DNA of 64,000 nucleotides from SIG603 sp963589785 (lineage in GTDB: Bacteria > Bacillota > Clostridia > Oscillospirales > Acutalibacteraceae): NCBI GenBank assembly GCA_963589785.1, contig CAVAMJ010000007.1, forward strand, positions 53,526-117,525, in the 5' to 3' direction. Positions 17,332 to 25,815 of the stretch are shown here, piece after piece. The translations under genes and the position numbers were made by a program. The notes beneath the pieces were generated by a model that ran no database searches, had not been told where the DNA came from, and saw nothing but the letters and a program-made list of their open reading frames with translations. How positions within the stretch are numbered: position 1 is the stretch's first letter; every line of letters starts with the position of its first letter.

Positions 17332-18267
17332 TCACTTTTGAATGTTTAAAATAATATTCTCAATATTCTCATCGGAATATTCGATATTTTTAGACAAACA
17401 CTTTAGAATGTCTATCCTGTCTTTGAGCGTTAGATTTCCTTTTCTTTCTAACTCGGCACGGTAGCAAAGCTCTGCCACTTTAGTGAAGCTTACAGCTAAA
17501 TAAATATTATCATCGGTATTTGTGCCGTGCTCGCTGTTCTCCTCTGTAAAATATCGATACAGCATATAAACAAGCATATTCTCAAAATCGTTTTCATACT
17601 CCGAAATATCGCAAGTTTTATCTTTATCAAGATTTGATAGCATATCGGTGTACTTATCCTCCATGCTCTCGAGTTCTCTGTAAACGCTGATTATTTTGTC
17701 TGTATCACCGAGCATATCTGGGCAAGATGTTTTCGAAAGGATTTCTTCTTCCCTTTCAGCGATAGATTTTTCTCTGTTTTGTGCGATTTTGATTAGCTCG
17801 TTTCTTTCGTTTATCAATTCGGAAATATCCTCATCGTCAAACGGCTCTTCATCGTCCTCGTCAAAGACAAATTCTATCGGATTTTCACGGTCTAAAATAA
17901 GTCTGCAAGCTTCCTCGCATGCAAGCCCCAATCCCTCCTCACGGAGCTTTCCGTGGACATTATAAAATCGTGGATGTTCGGTGCAAATATCGCAGAGATA
18001 ATTTTCTCCGAGATTGATAAAAATATCGCAGAGGTTTTCGCAGTTTAAAAACGGACAGCGTTTGTTTTTCATTTTAAAACAGCTGTCGCCGTCCTCGTCA
18101 ACTGAAATATTCTCTCTTATTTTCTCGCCAAATTCTCCCTCGATATTCTCGTATATCTCCTCGGTAAATTCATCTATATAAATATCCCAGCCAGCACAAC
18201 AGGTGTCGGTGCATTCTGATGCTATGCATTTAAACTCAGAATAAAAATCAGGTCTTGTAATTTTCAT
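17332..18267 (-). CDS. FliB-like lysine-N-methylase family protein
   Basis: 311 residues. The N-terminus MKITRPDFYSEFKC, then CIASECTDTCCAGWDI (clustered cysteines, about residues 14-29) and CPFLNCENLCDIFINLGE (about 71-88), match the flagellin lysine-N-methylase (FliB) family. Another conserved part is CTEHPRFYNVHG. The cysteines suggest an iron-sulfur or metal site. No flagellar genes are in the window, so the substrate may be another protein. The C-terminal half is acidic and less conserved. Monocistronic, converging on trxA. Confidence 0.8.
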   Translation of the reverse strand: MKITRPDFYSEFKCIASECTDTCCAGWDIYIDEFTEEIYENIEGEFGEKIRENISVDEDGDSCFKMKNKRCPFLNCENLCDIFINLGENYLCDICTEHPRFYNVHGKLREEGLGLACEEACRLILDRENPIEFVFDEDDEEPFDDEDISELINERNELIKIAQNREKSIAEREEEILSKTSCPDMLGDTDKIISVYRELESMEDKYTDMLSNLDKDKTCDISEYENDFENMLVYMLYRYFTEENSEHGTNTDDNIYLAVSFTKVAELCYRAELERKGNLTLKDRIDILKCLSKNIEYSDENIENIILNIQK

Positions 18268-18352
18268 GTGTTTCGTCCTATAATTTATTTGTATATGTCA
18301 GTTCAAATTCATTTTGAAAACAATAATAAAATAAATTACGGTGGATTGCAAT

Positions 18353-18874
18353 ATGAATGAGAAAGAAATAAATTTAAGTGCCGAAGCAAAGGCATCAAGA
18401 GCACTTGCGATACAGCTTGCCGACCTCTATTTTGAATTCGTCAAGGAAATGCGTGAAGAGCTCGGTGACGAAAAAACAAAGAAGCTTGTCACGAAAATAC
18501 TCTTCAACAGAGCGTATGAAAGAGCAAAAGGCTCAATAAAGCGTGCTGAAGAAAGAAATCTTCCCAGAACATGGGAGAATATAAATGTTGTGACGGATGT
18601 ACCGCTTGCGGGCTGGGTAACAGAACTCGGCCGTGACCACTGCCCGTACGGAATGGCATGGAACAAGCGAATCGAAGAGAACCCTTGGTTTCGAGAATAT
18701 GCCGCACTTTACTGCGATGTCACCGATACCACAATCGGTGAAGTCTTCACGGGGGATCATACACATAAGCTGTATGAAAATGTCGTTCTCGGCGATGAAC
18801 ACTGCCTAAGAACTTACACTCCAAGCGAAGATGTTAAAAACGGCAAATTCACCTACGGTGAAATATCAGAATAA
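18353..18874 (+). CDS. L-2-amino-thiazoline-4-carboxylic acid hydrolase-family protein
   Basis: 173 residues resembling the ATC-hydrolase-like family (PF14196), recognised by a helical N-terminus followed by a Cys/His-rich half: DHCPYGMAWNKRIEENPWF and the YCDVTDTTI / GDEHCLRTY segments. In the founding enzyme the reaction opens thiazoline rings on the way to cysteine. Most family members, including this one, have unproven substrates. Start ATG at 18353 chosen with GGTGG 8 nt upstream; an in-frame GTG at 18341 would sit on that site. Single gene with its own terminator. Confidence 0.72.
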   Translation: MNEKEINLSAEAKASRALAIQLADLYFEFVKEMREELGDEKTKKLVTKILFNRAYERAKGSIKRAEERNLPRTWENINVVTDVPLAGWVTELGRDHCPYGMAWNKRIEENPWFREYAALYCDVTDTTIGEVFTGDHTHKLYENVVLGDEHCLRTYTPSEDVKNGKFTYGEISE

Positions 18875-18880
18875 AACGAA

Positions 18881-18914
18881 AACAGAGCGTCCGAAAACGC
18901 TCTGTTATTTTATT
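18881..18914. terminator. bidirectional terminator
   Basis: ACAGAGCG and CGCTCTGT stem with an 8-nt loop, T-rich on both strands, between the converging ATC-hydrolase-like and oxidoreductase genes. Confidence 0.75.
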
Positions 18915-18929
18915 TAGCTTAATTATTGA

Positions 18930-19979
18930 TTACGGCTCGTCAAAAGGAATGACCTGACCGAGCTCAGCAGACTTGAAGCAACACTCCATAACGTGCATAA
19001 CTCTTCTGATCTCCTGATGCTTAACAATCTGCTCCTCTTCGCCGTCAATTGCCTTTACGAAGTTACGATAGAACTCGTGAACATCGGAATGTGGCTTCGG
19101 GATTGAATATGTGTCGAGAGTGATTTCATCTCTCGGTGCCATTGTCTTTGTGATACCTGAAGCTGTCTCAACAGGGACAACATCCTTCTCGTTCCAAGCC
19201 TTAAGCTTAGCAACCTGACATTCCTCTCTCCAGTCCTGAATGATAGCAGAACCGTTCTCGCACTGCAGATAGAATCTCGGAAGTGGGAGGAAGTTGTATG
19301 TGCCAACCTCGATATAAACTCTTGCGCCACCCTGAATCTTAAGTGTGATTTTGCATCCGTCGTCACACTCTGTCTTTGTGTAATTAGTTGTCTCGCAGTA
19401 AACAGACTCAATCGGCTCTGGGAAAAGCTGAAGCATCTGATCGATAAGATGTACGCCCCAGTCGAGAATCATTCCGCCGCCGTGTGCCTTCTCGCATCTC
19501 CAGTCAGACGGAATACCTCTTGAGCCGTGAATTCTTGACTCAATGTTGAGGAACTTTCCGATCTCACCTGTCTCTTTGAGGTGCTTCATTGCGAGGAAGT
19601 CAACATCCCAGCGTCTGTTCTGATGAACTGTGAAGAGCTTTCCACTCTCCTTAGCGGCATCGATCATCTTGTCAACAGCGGCAAGGCTCATCTCAACAGG
19701 CTTCTCACAAATTACGTGCTTGCCAGCCTTTAAGCTCTTAATAACTGTCTCTGAATGAACGTCGTTCGGAATTGCAACTGTGATGATATCAACGGACTCA
19801 TCTGCGAGTGCCTCATCCAAGGAAGCATAAGCCTTGATTCCTCTTGACTCTGCGAGTGCGTTTCTCTCGGGCTTAATATCATAAACACCTGCAAGATTAA
19901 CTACATCGCTCTTGAGAATCTGGTCGCAATGCCATCCACCCTGTCCGCCGTAACCGACGACTACTACATTTTTCTTCAT
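18930..19979 (-). CDS. Gfo/Idh/MocA-family NAD(P)-dependent oxidoreductase
   Basis: 349 residues. The N-terminal Rossmann motif VVVGYGGQGGWHCDQI (residues 4-19) binds NAD(P). HVICEKPVEMSLAAVDKMI holds the family EKP motif (catalytic Lys near residue 94), and the C-terminal domain has GGGMILDWGVHLIDQML with the catalytic His. The substrate is probably a sugar, inositol or related polyol, but no neighbouring catabolic gene narrows this. CGGGAGG precedes the ATG. A single gene with a 760-bp upstream gap holding a duplicated structured element. Confidence 0.88.
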   Translation of the reverse strand: MKKNVVVVGYGGQGGWHCDQILKSDVVNLAGVYDIKPERNALAESRGIKAYASLDEALADESVDIITVAIPNDVHSETVIKSLKAGKHVICEKPVEMSLAAVDKMIDAAKESGKLFTVHQNRRWDVDFLAMKHLKETGEIGKFLNIESRIHGSRGIPSDWRCEKAHGGGMILDWGVHLIDQMLQLFPEPIESVYCETTNYTKTECDDGCKITLKIQGGARVYIEVGTYNFLPLPRFYLQCENGSAIIQDWREECQVAKLKAWNEKDVVPVETASGITKTMAPRDEITLDTYSIPKPHSDVHEFYRNFVKAIDGEEEQIVKHQEIRRVMHVMECCFKSAELGQVIPFDEP

Positions 19980-20075
19980 ACCGTTATCCTCCCGTTACAT
20001 AAAAGAATGTGAAATAATAATTCTTTTCACATAGGTTGTAAAAAATATTTGCTCCTTTGTTCACACCGAATTTTT

Positions 20076-20316
20076 AAGTGTGACTTTGAAGCGGCAGTTT
20101 CGAGTTCGTAAACGAACCCTTGCAGAAAATATAGCCATAAGCTACATATTCTCTTACACTTGATTTTAATCGGAGCATTGCTCTGATTTGCTTGCAATTA
20201 TAAGAGCATGCGAACGATTTCAATCAATGTGCGGAGCGTCAGCTCCTTTGGGGTCGTGAAACGAACCCTTGCAGAAAATGTAGCCATAAGCTACATTTTC
20301 TACTTACACATTGATT
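20076..20316. repeat. duplicated multi-hairpin element in a 760-bp gene-free gap
   Basis: Two units about 150 bp apart share a 43-base block with two differences (20110-20152 and 20259-20301). Each contains an AGAAAAT-TAGC/GCTACA hairpin. The right unit (20222-20316) is bounded by a perfect 10-bp inverted repeat AATCAATGTG/CACATTGATT. It encloses three hairpins: GGAGC-TCA-type, GGGTCGTG/CGAACCC-type and a perfect 12-bp stem. The left unit (20076-20161) is bounded by AAGTGT/ACACTT and its inner stems are partly degenerate. Together it looks like a four-way-junction RNA or a palindromic mobile repeat. Strand unknown. Confidence 0.65.
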
Positions 20317-20675
20317 ATATTTTGTGAAAATCGAACTGTCAAGTGTTTATGTGGAAAAAATATGGAAAAATTTGTGGTAAAAAATATGGTAATTATCATG
20401 TTAAATATGGATTTATTTCATGTGACCGAAAACAGAGCATTTACAGCAGAAAAATTACAGATTTGTAGCCTTTTCATGCGATTTTTTCATCCCCCGTTAT
20501 TAATAATTTTGTAACCGTATGTACATTTTGACGAGTATACAAAATCTTAGAATTCAATCAGTAAATACATAAATAATATTTTATTTGTAAATTATCTTTT
20601 ATATTTCTAAAAAATCATTAAAAAATTTAATAACGAACTTGCACAAAGCGCTTGTTTTTTCGTCAAATTACTATG
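20317..20675. other. AT-rich gene-free stretch
   Basis: Very AT-rich sequence between the duplicated element and the tetR promoter. It contains only a 67-codon frame with no ribosome binding site and no recognisable family, which I treat as noise. No further structured element recognised. Confidence 0.5.
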
Positions 20676-20704
20676 TTGATTTTTCCGCATATGGGGATTA
20701 AAAT
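20676..20704 (+). promoter_or_regulatory. promoter of the TetR gene
   Basis: TTGATT (20676-20681), 17 bp, TAAAAT (20699-20704), about 36 bp before the ATG. Confidence 0.65.
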
Positions 20705-20739
20705 ATAATCAAATAAAATATAAAAAGGATGTGTGGATT

Positions 20740-21288
20740 ATGGACAGACGAGTTAAACGCACAAAAGAAGCTATTTTAGGCGCAGTTCTTTCACTCATCA
20801 CGGAAAAGGACTACCGCAAGATATCCATCTCTGAGGTTGCCCGAAGAGCGGATATCGACCGCAAAACCTTCTATCTCCATTACTCGGGAGTGGAACAGGT
20901 TCTCACGGAGTTTTCCGAAAACACAGTGAACACTCTGCACGAGAAATTGGTCGGAAACGGATATTTTCTCGACCCATCCAACCTCACTCTTCTTTATAAA
21001 GGAGTGAACGGAGTTATTTCAGAGCGCATCGAGATTTTCCGTCATCTTGCTAAAAGCAAGAATTTCGACACCTTCTGGGTCGGCATCAATGATTTTATCA
21101 TCAAAAATCTCACCGATGCATTCTCCCAGAGCTACGGTTATGATCAGAGAAAATCTCATGCTTATGCCGAGTTTGTGACAGGCGGTGCGAAAAGTGTCTA
21201 CAAAGCTTGGTTAACTGGCGAAATTGATGCAACCATCGACGAATTGCCGAAGCTATTTCAGGCTGTCAGTCCTGTATATGCGTATTGA
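20740..21288 (+). CDS. TetR-family transcriptional regulator
   Basis: 182 residues. N-terminal helix-turn-helix MDRRVKRTKEAILGAVLSLI, then KISISEVARRADIDRKTFYL (recognition helix, ending FYLHYSG) near residues 28-50. The C-terminal ligand domain resembles the TetR_C type found in DhaS-like regulators. Start ATG at 20740, with AAAAAGGA 10 nt upstream; a GTG three codons earlier overlaps the ribosome binding site. It converges on the cation symporter gene, with a shared terminator between them. Target unknown. Confidence 0.88.
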   Translation: MDRRVKRTKEAILGAVLSLITEKDYRKISISEVARRADIDRKTFYLHYSGVEQVLTEFSENTVNTLHEKLVGNGYFLDPSNLTLLYKGVNGVISERIEIFRHLAKSKNFDTFWVGINDFIIKNLTDAFSQSYGYDQRKSHAYAEFVTGGAKSVYKAWLTGEIDATIDELPKLFQAVSPVYAY

Positions 21289-21308
21289 TGAATGTGAAGA
21301 CAAGTTAG

Positions 21309-21345
21309 CGAAAGCTCCTCCGATTTTTTCGGAGGAGCTTTCACT
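21309..21345. terminator. bidirectional terminator
   Basis: AAAGCTCCTCCGA and CGGAGGAGCTTT (12-13 bp) around a T-rich loop, between the TetR and symporter genes. Confidence 0.75.
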
Positions 21346-21364
21346 ATGTAAAATTGCAGTATAC

Positions 21365-22594
21365 TTATTTCTTTTCAAGTTTAACGGTTCTCTTCATAGC
21401 AACACTGCAAGCGATATCACCGAGAACATTACAGCATGTAGCGCCCATGTCGCAAAGTGTGTTTACACTGATGTAAACGCCCATGATGCCTGTCGGAAGA
21501 CCGGCGATAGATGCGAGTGCGGCAAAGCTTGCGATAGCACCGCCGGGAACGCCCGGAGTTCCGATTGAAAGAAGTGTATTCGAGAGCATGACGACAATCA
21601 TAAGTCCGAGGTCAACCTCAACTCCGCATGCGTTTGCAAAGAAAACAATCATGAATGACATGAGTATCGAAACAGCGTCCATGTTGATTGTAGCGCCGAG
21701 CGGAAGTGTCATGGAAGAAATCTCGTTTGGAACACCGAGTTCATCTGCACAGCGCTTGGAAATAGGAAGTGTAGCACTGCTTGAGCAGGTTCCGAATGCG
21801 TTAAGTCCTGCAGGGGCAACCGTCTTGAAGAATTTTCCGATTCCGCATTTGCCGATGATTTTTACGACACCGCCGTAAACAACAAGAACATAAATCGCAA
21901 ATGTCAGATAGAGCGCACCGAGAACAGATGCGAGCGAGATGATAGTCTCTGTTCCGTTTGCGTAAACAACTGAAGAAATAGAGCAGAAAACTCCGACAGG
22001 AGTGAAATACATAACCACCGATACGATTTTGACGGAGATTTCATTGAGTGCTTCGCAAACCTTGACGAACGGCTCTGCCTTCTCGCCGATTGCCAAACAG
22101 GTGATTCCGACTATGATAGCGAAAACGAGAACCTGGAGCATATCGCCGTTTACAAATGATGCTACGGGATTGGACGGAATGAGATTCTTGACAGTATCGA
22201 GAAGACTTGTAAATTCTGTTGCGGAAACATCGGCTTCCTTCATTGTAATACTTACGCCCTTGCCGACACCCAAAAGCTTTGGAAGGAACAATCCGAGAAG
22301 TGATGCAAAAAGCGTTGTTCCACAGAAATAAATAACCGACTGCAAGCCAACCTTACCTGTTGCCGAAACAGAGCCGATTCCCTTGATTCCCACAATAAGC
22401 GAGCAGAAAACAAGCGGATAGATCATCATTCTGAGCGCATTCATGTAAAGAGAACTTACAAGCTCAATTGCGGGAAGCACGCCCTCGTATCTTCCGGGCA
22501 TGAAAAGTCCGAACACAATTCCGAGAATAAGTCCGATGAAAATCGCTATCGTAAGCTTGACGCTTGCCGACATTTTCTTTTTCGTTGTTGCCAT
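21365..22594 (-). CDS. dicarboxylate/amino acid:cation symporter (DAACS family)
   Basis: 409 residues with about eight membrane helices and two re-entrant hairpins. Hallmarks: TCSSSATLPISKRC (serine-rich hairpin 1), LPLGATINMDA (NMD sodium/substrate motif) near residue 290, and IGTPGVPGGAI (hairpin 2). The family moves glutamate, aspartate, serine/threonine or cystine with Na+ or H+. A T-box leader just upstream ties its expression to charging of one tRNA, so it probably imports that amino acid or a precursor. TetR is its convergent neighbour. Confidence 0.92.
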   Translation of the reverse strand: MATTKKKMSASVKLTIAIFIGLILGIVFGLFMPGRYEGVLPAIELVSSLYMNALRMMIYPLVFCSLIVGIKGIGSVSATGKVGLQSVIYFCGTTLFASLLGLFLPKLLGVGKGVSITMKEADVSATEFTSLLDTVKNLIPSNPVASFVNGDMLQVLVFAIIVGITCLAIGEKAEPFVKVCEALNEISVKIVSVVMYFTPVGVFCSISSVVYANGTETIISLASVLGALYLTFAIYVLVVYGGVVKIIGKCGIGKFFKTVAPAGLNAFGTCSSSATLPISKRCADELGVPNEISSMTLPLGATINMDAVSILMSFMIVFFANACGVEVDLGLMIVVMLSNTLLSIGTPGVPGGAIASFAALASIAGLPTGIMGVYISVNTLCDMGATCCNVLGDIACSVAMKRTVKLEKK

Positions 22595-22632
22595 AATTCT
22601 TACCTACCTCAATTTAACAGTTTTTAAAAACA

Positions 22633-22920
22633 AAAAATTCGCCCTCTGCGACCTAAGTCCAGAAGGCGAACAATTAACTAATTAACCGCACGCGGTACCA
22701 CTTCTATTGTATCGAAAAACGACACATCTCACGGAATAAATTCCAGCTGTAACGGGCTCACCCGTCAAAGGCTTAGCTCTTTTGCCTCACCCTTGCCGCT
22801 CGGGAGCCATCTTCACCAAACCGCCTTGTGTCCTCTCACCAAACGGGCACTCTCTGAAAAATTAAGCTTAGCTACTCTCTCCGTCAACGCAATCGATATA
22901 TTTTACTAATAGTTATTTTA
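22633..22920 (-). ncRNA. T-box leader upstream of the DAACS symporter
   Basis: The minus-strand leader ends with the T-box GTGGTACCGCG (complement at 22691-22701), followed by a terminator hairpin (22638-22670, TTCGCC-C-TCT paired with AGA-A-GGCGAA, then TTTTTT). Upstream are stem I elements AGAGAGTAGC and CAGAGAGTG. The specifier region reads GAAGATGGCTCCCGAGC. Alignment to the glyQS leader by eye favours ATG (Met, 22808-22810), with GAT (Asp, 22809-22811) the alternative; I cannot decide between them. Confidence 0.88.
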
Positions 22921-22928
22921 TGAATAAT

Positions 22929-22957
22929 AGATTAATCGAACTTGCATAATTTGTCAA
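22929..22957 (-). promoter_or_regulatory. promoter of the T-box/symporter transcript
   Basis: Minus-strand TTGACA (22952-22957), 17 bp, TAATCT (22929-22934), just upstream of the T-box stem I. Confidence 0.6.
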
Positions 22958-22993
22958 GCTTTTTATTAATAAGTAGGTATATAAACAGCAAAA

Positions 22994-24856
22994 TCAAAGC
23001 CCCTTGTTTTTTCTGATGCACTCGATGAAGTATTTTCCGTATTTTTTAGCTTTTATCTTACCGACACCCGGCAGTTTGTTAAATTCCTCTTGAGTTATCG
23101 GCTCTCTAATTGCCATTTCATTAAGAACTTTATCCTGAAAAATGAGGTAAGCTGGCAAATGCTCCTTAAGCGACAGCTGATTTCTCACCTTTCTCAGAGC
23201 CTCGAAAAGGTCTTTGCTCTGGTATTTTGAGCTTGTTTCTATCACGCTGTCGGCATAAGCACGCTTTTCCTTTCTAACCTTCATGCTTAGTTTTTCTTTG
23301 CCTTTCAAAACGGGGGCGGATTTCTCCGTTAGAATGAGTGCCTTGTAGGAATTAACTCTCAAATATTCCTCTGCCACCAAAAAGCCGCAAATTGCCTTGA
23401 GCTCTATTTTCGGTATGGTTTTCGCAATTCCGTAGGTGCTTAATGTATTGAGTCTTAAATCTGTCACTCTCTCGCTTTCACTGCCCTTGAGCACAGATAT
23501 TACCGTACTCTCGCCCAAGCTGTAACCGAGAAGTCCGTGAATTCGGCTGACACACGACATTATCATCTGCGCCTCACGGGTAATATCCTTTTCGATAAAC
23601 TCGTTGCCGCAGTTTCCGCAATTTCCGCAAAATGGGCCGTGCTTCTCTCCGAAATATTCAAGCAGCTTTCCCCTGAAGCAATCAGAGGTATAAACATAGC
23701 TTTTCATGGCTTCAAGCCGCTTGTAATCAAGCTTTTTAATCTCTGCCCTCTCCTCGGGGCTTATCTCCTCGTTCTCGTCACCGTTCTCGATGAAATATTC
23801 GCATGTTCTTATGTCTTGACCCGAAAAAAGCATAATGCAGTCCGCCGCCTCGCCGTCTCGTCCTGCACGACCTGCCTCTTGATAATAAGCCTCGACGGAC
23901 TTTGGCATGTTATAATGTATAACAAAGCTTACATTTGATTTATCAATTCCCATACCGAACGCATTCGTTGCTATCATAACTCGCTTGCGGTCATACTGAA
24001 AATCGTCCTGATTTCTCTGTCTTTCATCAGGCTCCATTCCCGCATGATATTTCGCCGTGGGGATTCCACTCGCAACAACCAAATCAAACACAGCCTCGAC
24101 CGCTTTTCGTGTTGAACAATAGACTATTCCGCTTTTGCCGTCATGAGACTTGAGTAACTTCAAAAGCTCCGTTTGCTTGTTGTAAGGCTTTCTCACGTCA
24201 AAATATAGGTTCGGTCTGTCGTATCCCGTCACCTTGACAAACGGCTCTTTTAACCTAAGCCTTGTGATTATATCCTCACGAACTGCCTCCGTTGCCGTTG
24301 CGGTGAATGCGGCTACAACAGGTCTATTCTCAAGTCCCTCTATGAAATCGGCAATTTTAAGATAACTCGGTCTGAAATCATTTCCCCACTCAGAAATGCA
24401 GTGAGCCTCATCCACGGCTACCATAGAGATTTTCAAGTGTGAAATTGCCTCAAGAAAACCGTCCGTTAGTAGTCGCTCTGGCGCAACATAGATTATCTTA
24501 TACGCTCCCATGGACATTCTCTCATATGCCTTGAGAAGCTGGGGAAAGCTCAAAGAGCCGTTTATATACGCCCCTCTTATTCCCATGGTTCTAAGTGCCG
24601 CAACCTGATCGTTCATAAGAGACACAAGCGGAGAAATCACAAGAGTAACTCCGTCCATAATAAGTGCGGGAATCTGATAGCACACGGATTTTCCGCCGCC
24701 TGTCGGCATAATTCCTACGCTGTCTCTGCCGGTTAGAATAGAGTCGATTATGTCCTCCTGTCCTTCACGAAAGCTTTTGTGACCGTAGTAGGTCTGCAAA
24801 ATATCAAGCTTTTTATTATTTATAACGCTCTCAAGCATTGATTCTATAAGTACCAT
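22994..24856 (-). CDS. recQ: ATP-dependent DNA helicase RecQ
   Basis: 3'-5' helicase of recombination and repair. FREGQEDIIDSIL (motif 0) and GIMPTGGGKSVCYQIPAL (Walker A) near residues 28-65; VAVDEAHCISEWGNDFRPSY (DEAH) near residue 145; AFGMGIDKSNVSFVIHYNMP and QEAGRAGRDG (motif VI). A Cys-rich zinc segment FCGNCGNCG follows near residue 405, and the C-terminal HRDC domain ends with LPGVGKIKAKKYGKYF. 620 residues. GGAGAGAG precedes the ATG. It follows the Crp/Fnr gene by 19 bp, so the two may be cotranscribed. Confidence 0.96.
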   Translation of the reverse strand: MVLIESMLESVINNKKLDILQTYYGHKSFREGQEDIIDSILTGRDSVGIMPTGGGKSVCYQIPALIMDGVTLVISPLVSLMNDQVAALRTMGIRGAYINGSLSFPQLLKAYERMSMGAYKIIYVAPERLLTDGFLEAISHLKISMVAVDEAHCISEWGNDFRPSYLKIADFIEGLENRPVVAAFTATATEAVREDIITRLRLKEPFVKVTGYDRPNLYFDVRKPYNKQTELLKLLKSHDGKSGIVYCSTRKAVEAVFDLVVASGIPTAKYHAGMEPDERQRNQDDFQYDRKRVMIATNAFGMGIDKSNVSFVIHYNMPKSVEAYYQEAGRAGRDGEAADCIMLFSGQDIRTCEYFIENGDENEEISPEERAEIKKLDYKRLEAMKSYVYTSDCFRGKLLEYFGEKHGPFCGNCGNCGNEFIEKDITREAQMIMSCVSRIHGLLGYSLGESTVISVLKGSESERVTDLRLNTLSTYGIAKTIPKIELKAICGFLVAEEYLRVNSYKALILTEKSAPVLKGKEKLSMKVRKEKRAYADSVIETSSKYQSKDLFEALRKVRNQLSLKEHLPAYLIFQDKVLNEMAIREPITQEEFNKLPGVGKIKAKKYGKYFIECIRKNKGL

Positions 24857-24875
24857 TTAATTTCTCTCTCCGTTT

Positions 24876-25523
24876 TCAATCACAATTCTGCCTTAAAAAA
24901 TCTTCCGTCAGACGGTATTTTCCTTTGCCCGTCTTAATAAGAATACCATCCTCACACATCGCCGCTATTACTCGCTGTAATTGGCGGCGACTGCACTTTA
25001 CTCTTGAAACTGTCTGCTCCACTCCGTCTATCTCGTGATTAGGTTCTACATGCAAAAGATAATATATAAGCTTTTTATCAGCACTCAATGAAGAGTATTC
25101 TACGGTTGTATCATTACGAAAACTGTTCCCAAGCTTTTTCACTATATAATTTAAAAAGCGAACATCGCTATGCAAAATATCGTTATATTTTGAGAATTCC
25201 AGTCCGACACAAACCACATCGCTCATGGCTTCGGTATAAAACTGCGGTTTCTCTCCCGTTGCGAACTCAAAGTCTCCCAAAAACTCATATTTGTTCGACT
25301 TGCTCACAATGCGGACTATTCCGTTTTCCTCAAAGTTTTGTATCTTTATCGAGCCGCTCACAACAAAAAGCATGTATCTCATGTGTTCGACAGGCCTTGT
25401 GAGAAAGCTTCCCTTTTTATATTCTATCAGCTTGAAATCAAGCTCCTTGGTATCAAAATACTGTCTTATTTTAAATTTATCGATATAATTTTCGAGTAAT
25501 TCTCTGTCATTTATAATTTTCAT
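24876..25523 (-). CDS. Crp/Fnr-family transcriptional regulator
   Basis: 215 residues. A cyclic-nucleotide-binding-type beta barrel fills residues 15-120 (YKKGSFLTRPVEHMRYMLFV, VSGSIKIQNFEENG), followed by a dimer helix and a C-terminal helix-turn-helix VSRVKCSRRQLQRVIAAMCE near residues 165-185. It lacks the N-terminal cysteines of FNR, so oxygen sensing through an FeS cluster is unlikely. It resembles YeiL-type regulators. The ligand is unknown. It is divergent from the Sua5-CoaE gene, and a 17-bp tandem repeat lies 20 bp upstream. Confidence 0.85.
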   Translation of the reverse strand: MKIINDRELLENYIDKFKIRQYFDTKELDFKLIEYKKGSFLTRPVEHMRYMLFVVSGSIKIQNFEENGIVRIVSKSNKYEFLGDFEFATGEKPQFYTEAMSDVVCVGLEFSKYNDILHSDVRFLNYIVKKLGNSFRNDTTVEYSSLSADKKLIYYLLHVEPNHEIDGVEQTVSRVKCSRRQLQRVIAAMCEDGILIKTGKGKYRLTEDFLRQNCD

Positions 25524-25543
25524 CGTTCCGTCCTAAATTAAGT

Positions 25544-25577
25544 CTTGATATATTGTGCCACTTGATATATTGTGCCA
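25544..25577. repeat. perfect 17-bp tandem repeat upstream of the Crp/Fnr gene
   Basis: Two abutting copies of CTTGATATATTGTGCCA at 25544-25560 and 25561-25577, in the divergent intergenic region 20 bp from the regulator start. The position suits an operator for autoregulation, or a small duplication. Confidence 0.7.
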
Positions 25578-25815
25578 TATGTCATATTCATTTTCAAGTG
25601 CCGATAAAATTACTTTCTCGTATTTTAAGGAACATAGTTTTCTCAGACATGCCGAAAACAAAGGCAAAGTTTGACATTCTGCAGTCTGCGTGATATTCTA
25701 TATTGTATGCTTCGATGATAATTTTTCGCAAATTTATCACCGAGTTTTTATCTGTTTAACAATTACTCAGTATACTAAACATATACTTACTTAAGAAAGA
25801 GGTCTTTTTGTTTTC

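Noticed and set aside
20311..20514. 67-codon frame in the AT-rich gap before tetR
   Set aside because: No ribosome binding site, no recognisable family and low complexity.
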